Source of the DNA: Endomychus coccineus
Lineage: Eukaryota > Arthropoda > Insecta > Coleoptera > Endomychidae
DNA: 64,000 bases
Direction of reading: 5' to 3'
NCBI GenBank assembly: GCA_958510875.1
Contig: OY294068.1
Location: forward strand, 167,161,962 to 167,225,961
The notes beneath the pieces were generated by a model that worked only from the letters and a program-made list of their open reading frames with translations, was not told where the DNA came from and searched no databases. The translations under genes and the position numbers were made by a program. Of the stretch, positions 1-11,531 are shown piece after piece. The stretch's first letter is position 1, and the number at the start of each line of letters is the position of its first letter.

Positions 1-593
1 AATAATTTATTCACTAAAGTTGCGCAATTGTGTTCCTAGTATTACAGTGGTAGAACAAATCTTGAAATAAGCAGCTACTAAATTTAGATTCAAGTAATAC
101 ATATAATAGGAAATAAACCGTGAGCACATGGCTTTGCTTTGAAACGAGAAAATAGTTTACGGTAATAAAATAGAACAGATTTTCATTTAAACCTGACCAG
201 AAAGTACGTTCGTAATATTTTCGGGCTAAATTAGATATCTAGTCATTGTAAATAAAATCTCGACCTACTAAAACTTAATCGAAAACTGATAACATTTAAC
301 ATAGCATATCAAAATTCAGCATAAATTTGAACGGTATCATATAAGGACAAAACATCGAGATTATTCTGCAATTAACATTTTAATGCACGATGCTAATGAT
401 AGTATTACATCATATGTATTTGAATAACAAAACTGGAATTAATTGATTCGTTTTGAGAAACATACAGAAATAAATACATCAATCAACAATTGATAATGTT
501 ATCAATTATTGAATGAAACAAAAATTATGTGAAATATAAGGAGATTTTAGAACCTCCGCCTCGCTATACTCTGCTAAATAGTTATATATAAAT
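1..593. other. AT-rich DNA, nothing recognised
   Basis: No coding region, RNA gene or clear repeat was recognised. The block is strongly AT-rich. Its right edge meets a Penelope-like element remnant. Confidence 0.5.
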
Positions 594-1290
594 TCTGAGG
601 AAATAGGTCACACTAACACATATGCTTATTATCTTCGCCATTTCGTACGTATCAATGTATAAAAATGGATTGCTTAAAACTTATTGTATCGAGCACAAAG
701 CGTCCTTATCGCACTAATTTCAATTGAAAATGCTCACGTCGCCGAAACGAACAGAAACACGAGTAATAGAATTTGTAATTTTAAGTATATGAATATGCAT
801 CAAGAATCCACTGCAGATCAATTTTCTTATAATATACGAAGTCATGTCAAACAAAGTCTGTATACGACTGAAACCAAAAAATATAACGCTCAAGTATCTA
901 CTTTCGAACCAGATGCTAAAATATTTATGAGGTAATAGTAAAAGCTATTAAGACCTTATTAGAAATATTGCTATTTGAGCATTCTACCTGAAATATACCT
1001 TTAACATTATAAAGGCGCATTTGCATTTGCAAAGGCTTTAGTTAATTAAATAAGTATAAATCTGACTTAAAGATTGAACGTCAGATCTATGATTTCACGT
1101 TTTATGTGAATAATCCCCAGAATAGATCTTTTCTAATAATTGTTTTCTTTAGTTAAAATGTTAATATTTTTGTAATCAAATTGATGATTATAATCAAAAC
1201 AATGTTTAGCAAGGGTAGTTTTTATTTCTAGTTCTATACTTATGGCAATACATTATTTTTTGTAAATATTGTTACATCACATTCCAGCAA
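594..1290 (-). mobile_element. Penelope-like element, 3' end fragment
   Basis: On the minus strand this block matches, diverged, the 3' end of the PLE at 28.5-31.6 kb. Shared landmarks are the stretch around GTTTAGCAAGGG (rc, end of the GIY-YIG region), the ACGTTTTATGTGAA stretch, and the region around GTCGCCGAAACGAACAGAA. Only the last part of the endonuclease region and the 3' non-coding sequence remain, with no intact frame. The small plus-strand ORF at 684-935 is antisense to this non-coding DNA and is probably meaningless. Boundaries are approximate. Confidence 0.7.
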
Positions 1291-1435
1291 TTCCTACCAA
1301 GCTGGTGGTCTAGTTTGTCGTCGTCGACTAACGCTCACTTAGTATTTAGAGAGATCAGAGTTCATATCCTATTTAGAAGATTTTCTTGAGACATTCCGAG
1401 TGGATAATTCATTGCATTACATACTCATTTGTAGC

Positions 1436-1472
1436 AGCTCTCTTTCTCTCTCCCTCTCTTTCTCTCTCTCTG
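1436..1472. repeat. CT-rich microsatellite
   Basis: An impure (CT)n / (TCTTT) tract of about 35 bases. Just upstream (about 1,296-1,380) a sequence with degenerate A-box and B-box-like words may be a decayed tRNA-derived SINE head; this is too weak to call. Confidence 0.7.
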
Positions 1473-2747
1473 AACCCATGCCTTCATGACCATCCATTAT
1501 ACGCCATGTGTGAGTGAAAGAGACCTGGAAGTTCACAAGTAGCCAACTCCCCTACATAGGGGCTAATGGATCTTTTTCCTCTACTTATTGTTCGCTCCAC
1601 ATCACAAATACTTCACTTTAACAAAAACATAATTAATGCATTGCACTCCTGCATCTTTTTTATCAGGCTGATGCTGAGTGAGTGGAACTTGTTCCCATTA
1701 CCTATTTTCCTTATCCAAACCCATCATCTATCCTTCCATTGTTGCTGAAAGGGGCTTTAGAGCCACAAAAACTTGCAATTGGTGAGACCTGTGTTCAAAA
1801 TCTCGTCCCGAATGAGTTTTTTCAAGGCGTACCAACTACCTACATAATTCAGCTCCCACAGATTTGAGCAGGTGAATATTGAGTCATTACAGTCGTCTTA
1901 GTATCTATTTATCTTTCCGAAATAATCTCCCTTCATCCTTTACCTTTCTTATATGACTTAAAGAGTCCTGGATATTACGACTAGCTTGCTTAGGGAAAAT
2001 GAAAGATGTCACATTTTCCTTTTTTTCCTCACAGGCACAGTTCTGGTTATTGAGGCTATGCCCTCCCTGGACTGTGAATAACTAATTATTTGGTAACAAG
2101 TATCATAAATGGGAGAAACTATTACGAATACAAACATCTATAACCCGAAAGGATGTGACTAATGAGGCAACTTACACCTATCCATCATCGACAAGCTAAT
2201 CTGGTAGTAAACATGTTCAACAATGAGCCACTATTATTTTTTCATAAATTACTGATCGTGTGACTGTTCGCTCACAGTCATAAATTAATTGTCCATCTCC
2301 CCGAGCGGAACTGTGGATGTATAATCAAATAGGATAATGAAGTGAATAAGTGCATTATTTATCTAAAGTTGTAAAGTTCTTTCCACGAAAATGGTTCTGA
2401 CTTAATGGCTGCAGTGAAAATACTCATTGTCTATGCAAGAGCTTGGCAATAAACAATTGAATAAACAGAGGGTCGAAAAGGCCCGGACAATTATGTATTT
2501 ATTGTATGTAATTTGAAAAGAATTCAAAGGAAAACAAGTAAACAAGTAATCATACAATTTAAGATAAAACTGAACGTTTACCTGCTAAGTCTTTATGCCT
2601 ATCTGGAGTATATTTAATTAACCTGATCTAGTCGTAATATAGAAATTAGATATAACGAGCATTTTCGATTCTTTAGACGTTAAGTGTAACCATATTTTTG
2701 ATATAGGGTAAAATTTCCAAATTTAGATGAACAATTTTATATAGCCA
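1473..2747. other. Unassigned intergenic DNA
   Basis: No recognisable gene. Short open frames at 1,566-1,748 and 1,682-1,867 show no family features. A B-box-like word near 1,790 could be SINE debris. Confidence 0.4.
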
Positions 2748-3256
2748 CAGGCACGTAGCCAAGATGAATCTTTCAAAAGGGGCGGGATGTTGAGGACGTT
2801 GAGAACTTCGTGTTGGTCGTTGTAGTTATTATTCTAATAAGATGGCAATAACCGATCGGTGGCAGCAAATGTGTATTGTTTAATTATTTCGACGTCATTG
2901 GGACAAAGCTTTATTAGGGCTTAAACCCTAGAATTTCCAGCGGTCGGTAGTTCTTCGTCCACATTTTAAACATCTTGTTTCTTTAGTAAGATAGTTGTAA
3001 ATAGCGAGAGGTAGCAGTTAGGCTTAAGTTCGTTATTTATTCGGCAGATATTATAATTGTTGATTAAAGGAAAACGTTTTGAAATTGTGAGTTTAATAAA
3101 ACATTGTGTGATCCCTCGAATTCACACTGGTCCTTCGGAAAAGGGGTACAGCAGTACAAAGATACTAACACACACATAACATTTCAATATAATAGGAGAA
3201 AAATTTCGGGGGGGGGGGTTAACTGCCCCTTCTGCCCTTCGCTGGCTACGTGCCTG
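2748..3256. mobile_element. Short non-autonomous DNA transposon with CAGGCACGTAGCC ends
   Basis: The left end reads CAGGCACGTAGCCA and the right end is its reverse complement (3,243-3,256), giving inverted termini of 14 bp around a 509-bp interior. Both subterminal regions are rich in G or C runs, including ten G in a row near 3,210. There is no transposase. Ends of the type CAG...CGTAGCC are common on hAT-like MITEs. I could not identify a clean 8-bp target duplication, so the superfamily is left open. Confidence 0.65.
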
Positions 3257-3617
3257 AACAGAGTAGAGATTTTAAATTAAACACACTAGAATCAATAGAA
3301 ATTTTCGAAGTTATTAAAAATAATGACAATAAAAGTTTAAAAGATCAATGAGATTTGTACTACAAGCATTCTGTTTTATTTTATTATATCAATTACATAT
3401 TATATTTTAAATTAATTCACTAGATATTTGATTCAGGTAACATCATTTATCCACAAGTATTTTATACTTTTACAAACGCTGTTGCTAGCAATCCAGATAA
3501 AAAATTACTCACAACTTATATGTATTCAAATAGTTAAAAACTGTTTTCTATATGTATACTTAAGATATATAACTTTGTATCTACTGTTGAATTGATAAGT
3601 TATTGTATTATATATCA
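3257..3617. other. AT-rich spacer
   Basis: Nothing recognised between the TIR element and the (TA)n tract. Confidence 0.4.
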
Positions 3618-3741
<124 letters not shown>

Positions 3742-3749
3742 CCTACTAC

Positions 3750-3905
3750 TTTCCGAGCGTCCGTACATTGACGGATTGCTATCTTCCAAGCGTCCGGTTC
3801 CTACAGAGCGTCCGTATACGGACGCTTGGAAGTTTCCCCGTAGTAAATCATTCATACTTGTTAGCTGAACCCGTTGGCAAAAATTTGTCTGGACGCTCAG
3901 ATGCT
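3750..3905. repeat. Cluster of GGACGCTC motifs with a perfect palindrome
   Basis: The octamer GGACGCTC or its complement, or close variants, occurs at about 3,755, 3,788, 3,807, 3,819 and 3,891. Bases 3,807-3,826 form a perfect 20-bp palindrome (AGCGTCCGTA followed by its complement). Larger flanking arms CTTCCAAGCGTCCG (3,783) and CGGACGCTTGGAAG (3,819) are also complementary. The same motif recurs near 12.0 kb and 13.2-13.5 kb. Family unknown. Confidence 0.6.
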
Positions 3906-4695
3906 AGTGCAACCTGTCGTTTTCTGTATTAAAAGTATACTGATAGTACAACGTGTCTGCCGTTAGAGGCGTTCGCTACAATTCCTGTGTATTAGTCAGG
4001 TGTATGCAGTTCTTTCAGCCTGTCGATTTGTAGGCGTCCTCGACGTCGAGGAGAAATGACAACGCCGTATTCTGATAGTTATTCTGCATTATTCTCATTT
4101 TTCTTGCATTTCAAACTGAGCGTAAGCAGTTCACCACATGATTTTCATTATTTGTAACGAATTGGCGAGTCGGCGCGCGGCTTGTTGGTTAAGATCAGGG
4201 AATACGTAGGGGTCAATAAACTTTGAGGTAATATCAATTCATCGTTATTCTCAACGACATTAATTCTGTGTCGTCTCATCATCGCAATCAAGAGATAATT
4301 TTACATAATATATTTTCGTGTATTGCTGAAAAACCAAATGATAAATTCCGTGAAAGTAAACTTCTCTGCAACTTGAAGGTGTTCGATGATCGGCGAGTCC
4401 GTAAATATAGATTCAGATAAATGATAATTGGATCATTTGGTTGAGATTATAAGTTTTGATTACCTTAGCAGCGTAATTTTTCTTTAGAGTTTTAATTGAA
4501 AAAAAGAGTTGCGACATCTATATGGTGAATCCATCTAATTAAACTTTTGTTGTAGAGTCTATTGAATCAAATTCGATCCGCAAAATTTTTTAGTTTAAGC
4601 CGGTGAGAGCTAGGTTGATTTATATCTTCATATTATCAATATTATTGCATTTTACTATGAAAGAACAGAATATAAGATTGGTCAAAATTATGTAT
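3906..4695. other. Unassigned DNA, part of a dispersed repeat
   Basis: No gene recognised. The words around 4,020 (TCGATTTGTAGGCGTCC) recur near 12,172 (TCGATTTGTGGGCGTCC), so this is probably the same unclassified repeat as the one carrying the GGACGCTC motifs. Confidence 0.35.
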
Positions 4696-4840
4696 GAAAA
4701 TTCTCGGGAAATAGGTCACATTACACTCTGTTTCAAATTTTCGTCTCAAAAACAGGGTGGTAAAACAGAGTGTAATGTGATATATTTCCCGAGAATTTTC
4801 TTATATAATTCATACTGGGTCAAGAATCTTTATTATTATT
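4696..4840. mobile_element. Hairpin made of Penelope-like element terminal sequence
   Basis: GAAAATTCTCGGGAAATAGG at 4,696 is repeated in inverted form ending at 4,800, making arms of about 38 bp around a 27-bp loop. The same TTCTCGGGRAATAGGTCACATTA word sits at the end of the PLE at 28.58 kb. The adjacent ATACTGGGTCAAGAATCTT (about 4,812) is the complement of sequence at 28.55 kb. It is therefore a fold-back remnant of the same PLE terminus. Confidence 0.65.
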
Positions 4841-5249
4841 GGTCAAAATGTATAGATGGAGTAATATGTTATTATGTCCGATTTGCATAGTAGATTTAGA
4901 ATCTGTAAGTGAATTTATCTATAAATGATATTTAAAGATTTAATTTCAATATTAATTTCTAGATTAATTTTAATTGTTTGTGCTCTAGAGTTGCTTTTTT
5001 TACTTTAAAATTATTTTCGATAGAACAAGTTGTTCATCAAGCTAGTTAAATAGTTTATTATATTTTTTCGGTTATTGATTAATTTTTTAATATTCCTTTA
5101 TATATTGCCATCACCCTCATTTATACATTCCAACCGATTCCTACGACAAATCCAATGTATGCCCTTCTCCATTTTATTGAAACTGTTGTGAATCAGGACA
5201 GCAGCTGTAATTCTGGAAAACAAAAATGTCCCGAGCAGGAAATTCTCCA

Positions 5250-5400
5250 GTTATCAAAATAACGGTTATTCGGGGAGCTTATCGTCTGCCCGTTTCCTTC
5301 CCTTCATCCAGATAATGATAATGAGGCCCATAGGAATTAAATCATTACTGATTTTGTTTTGTTTCATGCGGAAGGTGATCCATATCTAGATGTCTATATA
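5250..5400. repeat. Dispersed repeat fragment, copy 1
   Basis: This resembles 9,245-9,370: both carry ACTTATCGTC or GCTTATCGTC, then a CAGATAATRATARTGA-like word, then AAATCATTACTGATT. The coding potential is too decayed to assign a family. Confidence 0.4.
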
Positions 5401-5765
5401 GCGTATCCGGAATTTCATATGCCAAACTAAGAAAATAAGAAAAATTTATATCAAATCAAGTCCGGAAATGTTCCAATAAAGAGCCTACGGAGCTTCAAAG
5501 ATGAAGACTGGAAGATGTTTTTCGTTTTATGACTCAGGAACCATAACATGCCAAGCTTTCAGTTTTGGTAATTTGGCTTTATCGATGCAAAATTTTTTAT
5601 ATGGTAGGTACCGGTCGACGAAGCTTTTTAACAGAAGCGACGGTACGGGGAACTTGTAACACATTTTCTGCTTTATTTTGGATCGCATCATTTTATTTTA
5701 TTCTGAAAATAATTATAGGTTTTTGGGAAAATTTTGCTTCAAAAAAGTATTCGTACATTTAAAAA
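5401..5765. other. Unassigned DNA upstream of mariner remnant
   Basis: No recognisable transposase motifs in any frame. It may be the eroded 5' part of the mariner element that follows, but the sequence does not show this. Confidence 0.3.
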
Positions 5766-6210
5766 AAAAAAAAACATTTTCATGGAAAATCTATTCGAAA
5801 ATGGTGGGAATGGACCTTTTATAATTCCTCCTCACTTGAATGGTGAAACATATTTCAATTTATTGGAGAACGACCTTACAGATCTGATAGTTAATGTACC
5901 ATACGCAAATAGATCAGTAATTTGGTTTATGCATGATGGAGCACCTCCTCATTTTAGTTAGATTAACCCTCAAAAGAGGATAATGCCGTACAGTTGCGTG
6001 GCCTCCTCGTTAACCTGGCTAACAATCCTCAGATTCTGTTCCATGGAGTTATTTAAATGAACTAGGTGCGAATTGAAAATGAGAGAAATCTTGAACAAAT
6101 AGTAATAGAGCAATACGAGATAATTCGGAATAAGGAAGGCTTATTTGAGAGAGATCATCCATGAGGAATCGACTAGAAAGACGGACATTGCCAACACATG
6201 TTATATTTGT
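5766..6210 (+). pseudogene. Tc1/mariner-type transposase remnant
   Basis: One open frame (to 5,961) carries the core words LNGETYFNLLEN and FMHDGAPPHF, the region around the second catalytic aspartate of Tc1/mariner transposases. After a stop, decayed fragments of the next block (W-P-P-R, then a degenerate PWSYLNEL where FFLWG is normally found) can be read across frame breaks. At about 6,120-6,190 a residue pattern like the family C terminus (FER...) follows. There is no first catalytic aspartate and no DNA-binding domain. It is a different copy from the mariner at 20.7 kb and clearly dead. Confidence 0.75.
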
Positions 6211-6353
6211 TAATTTTTGCCATTTAATCTTGAATCGAGTTATATGGCATGAAGTATGTTCTCGTGTAGCGGCCAAATGATAAATGCAATCCACTCAAAA
6301 TTTGGACTCTATGAATAAGGAACTATCATACTTATAAAATTGAAATACTGTCA

Positions 6354-6399
6354 AGTACTTAGGACCTTTCAGCTACCAAGTAGCCATCATCAGAGTAAA
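6354..6399 (-). ncRNA. Hammerhead ribozyme motif (PLE type)
   Basis: Read on the minus strand: stem I strand TACT, core CTGATGA, stem II GCTAC-TTG-GTAGC, GAAA, a minimal stem III (AGG T CCT) ending in the cleavage triplet CTA, and the closing stem I strand AGTA. Every conserved core base of the hammerhead is present. The tiny stem III is what Penelope-like elements carry. No PLE coding sequence is adjacent, so this is probably a solo terminal remnant of a PLE family different from the other two in the window. Cleavage activity is inferred only. Confidence 0.7.
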
Positions 6400-6401
6400 C
6401 A

Positions 6402-7493
6402 GAACAGTATTGTTAGTGGATAAGAGCGATTGTTTCTTATTTATAGTGTTAAAGTATGAACTCTTTCATTGCTTATCAGAAATCTTAACACAAATTATGG
6501 AATGATTGTCGAAACTTACTGGCTTAAAAGTTCAAAAGAGGTACGACCGTTTTTGAGATATTGAGTAGTAGGGATTGTCGAAATACTCGACACTATTCGC
6601 TCTGCTTCGCGCGTCATTTGAAGCGCTAATCATCTGGCCGATTGCCGATTGTAGAGAGAAATATTATGACAACACGTTCACTGCCGATCACACCAGCAGG
6701 TGCGGTACCGGATAAAGGGATAGCGCGTTCCGTCAATAGTCCAGGCATTTAAGGAGGAAAATCGACGATTTTTGTCCTAATTTCCGCGAGGTCTAATTGC
6801 GGTCTATTCTATGTATTTTGACACACTGAGAACGATGGGTAGTTTAAATTTGCATTAACCCTGTGCTCAAAAAGCTATGACCATATTTTGGAAGCAAAAA
6901 TGGCCTTTTCTCAATTTTTTGCATTTTGAGACGAAGCTTTGAGTTGTATGGAAAAATGTTTCAACAAAAGTTTTCGGAAAAATTAATACGCGATTTTTGG
7001 CTCTGGTCCGAAATCGATTAGAGGGCGTGGGCCCAAGGTAGGGTCCATTTACTCTGTTTTTTAGCACATTGAAGAATGGAGTATATGTCAAAGAGTTTTT
7101 GTTTATTTCATATTCTGTTTCGGTGGAAACATAGTATTTTTATTTCTCTTCTTTCGGTTTCTGGTATTTTGCTCTACCTCATTTTTTTGGGCCAAAAAAA
7201 AATCTGTAATTTACGAATTCCAGACGAAATACTTAAGTTCTCGATCTAAAACCAAATTGATTCGAAATATTCTATTATTCTGCACTCAATGTCCGAAATT
7301 CAATCATTTTCGTTTAAAGACATAACTTTGGCGTCATTTTAAAAATTTTAGATAGCTTAAAAATTAAAATCTTTTGGGGTTAGACATTTTTCACGGAATT
7401 CAAATTCTACGTTCTTTAAGAGATTTTCATAGCGACTATTTAAATCCAAGCATATCAATTTGAGTCGAGTAGAAATGAAGCTATCCTAATAAA
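6402..7493. other. Unassigned DNA with a GC-richer patch
   Basis: About 6,580-6,770 is richer in CpG than its surroundings. No gene or RNA could be recognised in it. The rest is AT-rich. Confidence 0.35.
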
Positions 7494-7943
7494 TGTGTTT
7501 GGACCTCTAAAGGGCCCAATTTTGAGTCTATCAACAAAGTCTTGGAGCAAACTACAGAGAAATACATCGGCTATTTAGGTACGGGAATTCGTTCACAATT
7601 TCAAGTTATAACGAATTTCATCATAAAAACTTGCGCGGAATTTCATTTAGCGGCAATAAGCGAGGGCCGGTACAATAGATTCCTCCCGCGAAATAATACT
7701 TTTTAAATGTTTTAAAATGCACCTGAATGCTTATAATCATTTTGTGTGAATGTGTGAGTGTATGAAGACGTGTGAACGTGTATATGTTACCGTGACATGA
7801 TGTCATTATAGGGTGTTACATAACAAATTTCAATATTTAAACAAAAAAAACTAAGATTAATAAATAATTTGTTTTTTTCACATTTATATTTTTTTTCTTT
7901 TACATTTCATATTCATTGGAAAATTATCTATATGTCTAATTAT

Positions 7944-8425
7944 TCACAAATAACCTAAGTTTTCGTTATCAGTGTCAGCATATATTGCTAATGATGTAAT
8001 GTGATCATTATTGATATATGGATCATCGTGATCCGCTTCATCATCTAAGTTTGATAAAATTTGATCGTCGCAATTGTCATTGATAACATCATTGTTATCG
8101 TCATCATCCTCATCATCGTGTTTATTTTCATCCATACACTTATCAAAATCATCATCATCTAATATACTGATTTCTGGCTCGGGGCAATTAGAACATTCTT
8201 TACCTTCACAATGCTTACATAATGAGCTGCTACAAGGTGGTCCTATTTTTAAGCACGAACATTTACCAGTACATTTTTTTATACAACCACAAGAGATTAT
8301 TTTGATCAACTCATTGGGATGTACATTTTTACTGTTTGTAAGTCCATTCGGACTATTTCTCCAACCCCATTCCGTTGGATCAATGGTTTTATTACCTTTC
8401 CAAACCTGAACTTGGTAATAATCCT
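7944..8425 (-). pseudogene. Cysteine-rich CXC-tail protein fragment (transposon-associated gene)
   Basis: The open frame 7,944-8,309 reads back through 8,425 as one continuous C-terminal segment. It contains D-P-T-E-W-G-W, then a cluster of ten cysteines in 36 residues beginning CGCIKKCTGKCSC, then a long Asp-rich tail (DDDDFDKCMDEN and onward). A WGW word followed by a CXC (tesmin/TSO1-like) cysteine cluster is, to my knowledge, the C terminus of a repeated gene seen in many insect genomes. The function is unknown. Nothing upstream continues the protein, so it is a fragment. A second, more decayed copy lies on the plus strand in the other palindrome arm (8,645-8,912). Confidence 0.55.
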
Positions 8426-8644
8426 AAAAATATGTTGCTTTGCAGCATCATCGTATTTTCATATGGTTACCTTGTGATGCCTTGGCATAATGTAATCGTT
8501 CGCTGGCATGAAAAATTGGGAGCTCTTTGTTTAACGCATTTATCAACAAATTACAATTCCCGATCTTCCATACTCTACATAAGATTCCAACAAGGTAACC
8601 ATATGAACATACGATAATGCTGCAAAGCAACATATTGTTAGCGT

Positions 8645-8912
8645 GTTCGATAATCAAACCATTGATCCGAAGAAATGGGGTTGGAGGAATAGTCTGAACG
8701 AACTTACTCCAATACAAACAATAAAAATGCACGTCCCGATGAATTGTTCAAAATAATCCCTCGTGATTGTGAATAAAATTGTACGGGTAAATGTTTGTGA
8801 AAAATTTAGGATTACCTTGTAGCTCATATGTAAGCATTGTGAAGGTGAAGAATATTCTAATTTCCCCGAGTCAGAAATCAGTATATCAGATGATGATGAT
8901 TTTGATATGTAA
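8645..8912 (+). pseudogene. Inverted, decayed copy of the CXC-tail fragment
   Basis: The plus-strand frame reads TIDPKKWGWRNS, then loses most cysteines through substitutions and stops, then recovers CKHCEGEE and DDDDFDM followed by a stop. It mirrors the minus-strand copy at 7,944-8,425 and shows that the two palindrome arms have diverged since duplication. Confidence 0.55.
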
Positions 8913-9244
8913 CACCCTATGATGACATCATGTCACGGTCACATATACACCACACGTTTACATACACTCACATTCACACAAAACAATCATAAGCATTCAG
9001 GTGCATTTTAAAACATTTAAAAAAGTATAGTTTCTCGCGCGGAATCCATTGTACCGACCCTCGTTTATAGTCGCTAAATGAAATTCCGCGTTTTTTATGA
9101 TGAAATTCGTTATAACTTGGAATAGTGAACGAATTTCCGTACGTTGTTTCAAATCTGAATAGCCGATGTATTTCTCTGTTTGCTCTAAGACTTTGTCCAT
9201 AGGCCAAAATTGGGCCCTCTAGAGGCTCAAACACATTTATTAGG

Positions 9245-9370
9245 AGACACTTATCGTCATCTTCCCATCATACAGATAATAATAGTGAACCCTACAAGTA
9301 TGAAATCATTACTGATTATGTTTCCGTTCTCGCAAGAGGTGATCTTCGAAATATCTTTATGTCTGTAAAA
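9245..9370. repeat. Dispersed repeat fragment, copy 2
   Basis: Partner of 5,250-5,400. In one frame it reads SEPYKYEIITDY, suggesting it was once coding, but the family was not recognised. Confidence 0.35.
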
Positions 9371-9860
9371 ACAATATCAGCGCATTCAACAGCTGGTAAT
9401 GAGAACAATCTTTTTAATCATTCCCAGGAATATTATTAGTTTTGCTGAATTAAACACAGCCGATTAGTCAGAGAATATTTTTGCAAAGCAATATTGAAAT
9501 TTCTATCCAAATCGAACATAAAGTTATCGACTCATCTTGAGCGTCTATTTCTGGATATAAAAAATTAAAACTATTTCCGATCTTCAATCTGGAGATTGAA
9601 TATTTTCAAATGTTATTGTGTCTGCATCAGACTTTGATGATTTTGTGAAGACTATGTTGTCATCTATGGGTGAAAGTCATCTATCTTGTGGAACTGGAAA
9701 TTGAGACCAACTAAGCGAAGATACCATTCCATGTTCCCAGCTTGTTAGAAAAGAATATTTTCAATCATAGTTGAAAATCATGTCATTGCGAGAAAATCTT
9801 CTGTTGTAGACCTTAATATTGCTTGTTGACTAATAAACTATAAAAGAGTTACTGTGGATA
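9371..9860. other. Unassigned AT-rich DNA
   Basis: Nothing recognised. Confidence 0.35.
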
Positions 9861-9960
9861 GCACTATAAATAAGAAATAATTATAGTGAATAAGGGTGAT
9901 TATTTTAACGAAATAATAAATATAACTACTTTGTTATACTATCACTGATATTTATCATAG

Positions 9961-10003
9961 TCGTTACTATAGTTTCAACACTAAACGTGTCATCTTCAGA
10001 CGA
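9961..10003 (-). ncRNA. Hammerhead ribozyme motif, left PLE terminus
   Basis: On the minus strand: stem I TCGT/ACGA, core CTGAAGA, stem II GACAC-GTTTA-GTGTT (last pair G-U), GAAA, a loopless self-complementary stem III CTATAG, and cleavage triplet GTA. It mirrors the plus-strand copy at 11,532-11,573. A 6-nt stem III is unstable alone, and PLE hammerheads of this design are known to work as dimers. Confidence 0.75.
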
Positions 10004-10048
10004 AAACGAACGTATGAATTTACAAGTACCACATCTACTATATATAGG

Positions 10049-11345
10049 TTGAAGAAGGAATACAAACAAATTAAACCAAAAATTATACCTAACTACGGTA
10101 TTTTGGTATCCTTTGATGTTTCTAATATGTTTTCAAATATTTCTCCCATTGAATGTCGGAATTTAGTCACAAATATCTTTGAAAAGTCACATATTAATCC
10201 TTCGATAAAATCAGAAATAGAACAGGCATTCGATATATGCCTCAGTCAAAAGTACTGTCAGTTTAATAACAAATTTTATACTCAAAATAACGGATTAGCT
10301 ATCGGTTCTCCATTAAGTCCACTTCTCGCAGATATTTTTATTTCTCACAAAGAAGATACTTTAATGAGTTCTGCTATAACAAAAAACATATTCAATTTTG
10401 GTACAGATACCTAGACAATATTTTAGCCCTATTTAAAGGTACATCTAGACAGTTAGATGCTTTCTTATCATTCATCAATAATATTTATCCCAACATAAAA
10501 TTCACATTAGAGACAGAAAAGGGTCACAAAATAAATTCCTTAGACTTAACATTATTACATCATAATAATAGCATCTCATTCGACATTTACAGAAAACCTA
10601 TTTTCACAGATACAGTAATTTGTACCTCTTTACATAGCCCCTATAGTCATAAACTAGCTGCTTTTCATTCAATGATAAATAGAGCCTTTTCCCTTCCCTT
10701 ATCTCGAAAAAATCTTAGTAAAGAATTAGATACAATTAAAGTTATTGCTACAAATAACGGTTTCGTTCCTCAAGTAATTTCTGAATTAATAGATAGAGAA
10801 ATACAAAAATTAATTTACAGTAGCACTTATCCCTTTATGAAAGACAAAGATAACTCATTAAAATAAGTTTCTTTAACTTATTTTGGTCCTGTAAGCGAAA
10901 AAATTGCAAACATGTTATCCCATCATATCCTGACCATCAGCTTTAAGCCCCCAAACAAATTATCTCATATTATGTTCAATGCGAAATATAAAACTGACAA
11001 ATTTAAAAGTCCCGGAGTTTATAAACTAACTTGTTCAGAGTTTGATAGGTTTTACATCATACATAGGTTATTTTGCCGTAACATAGCAGTTAGATATAAA
11101 GAACATTTTCGTTCCTTTAAAATCAATAAGACCGATTCTTCATTTGCAAATCATATTTAAGAAACAGGCCATATCTTTCCTATTTTGAGTAATGTCCAAA
11201 TGTTACATAGTCAGGATAAAATTTCAAAACTAATTATATTGGAGTCAATAGGAATTTTCAAAGCAATGAAGATGTATGATAATAAGATCCTTAGCGATCA
11301 ACTAGATTTATATTACAGTAATCTTTTCAATGTATTAATAACCTG
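10049..11345 (+). pseudogene. PLE reverse transcriptase and GIY-YIG endonuclease, decayed
   Basis: The reading passes through three open segments. Segment 10,049-10,414 has RT motif A (VSFDVSNMFSNI, Asp present) and motif B (NGLAIGSPLSPLLADIF). A frameshift follows. About 10,395-10,870 holds motif C changed to YLDN (normally YxDD), then INSLDLTLL, DIYRKPIFTD and the PLE thumb-like region. After another break, 10,912-11,345 has the GIY-YIG region with GVYKLTC and the YIG word degraded to FYII, then RNIAVRYKEH. Frame breaks and loss of the second YxDD aspartate mean it cannot be active. The RT N-terminal third is missing. Confidence 0.85.
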
Positions 11346-11531
11346 ATTTTCGTATTTAAAGTCCGTTAGTAAATATACCCTCTCCACTAAGGTTCTCACG
11401 GAACCACCTGATCACTTTACCCCTCTCTGGTTTTTCCTAGAACTATTTCCTATAGCCATAAAATTTGTTTGTATTCCTTCTTTAACCTATATATAGTAGA
11501 TATAATACTTGTTAAATTCATACCTTCGTTC

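Larger units (their letters stand above)
7494..9242. repeat. Large palindrome (arms about 0.85 kb)
   Basis: The outer arms 7,494-7,818 and 8,908-9,242 are reverse complements of each other at high identity. The middle parts also pair: each arm contains the same CXC-tail coding segment, and 8,430-8,465 (TATGTTGCTTTGCAGCATCA) pairs with 8,605-8,640. The right arm lacks roughly 250 bp relative to the left. An inverted duplication of one repeat copy, or a foldback transposon, explains it. Confidence 0.8.

Noticed and set aside
684..935. 83-residue plus-strand frame
   Set aside because: It lies antisense to the non-coding 3' region of a Penelope-like element and is not conserved in the other copies.
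1296..1380. tRNA-derived SINE head
   Set aside because: A-box and B-box-like words are too degenerate and no cloverleaf can be drawn.
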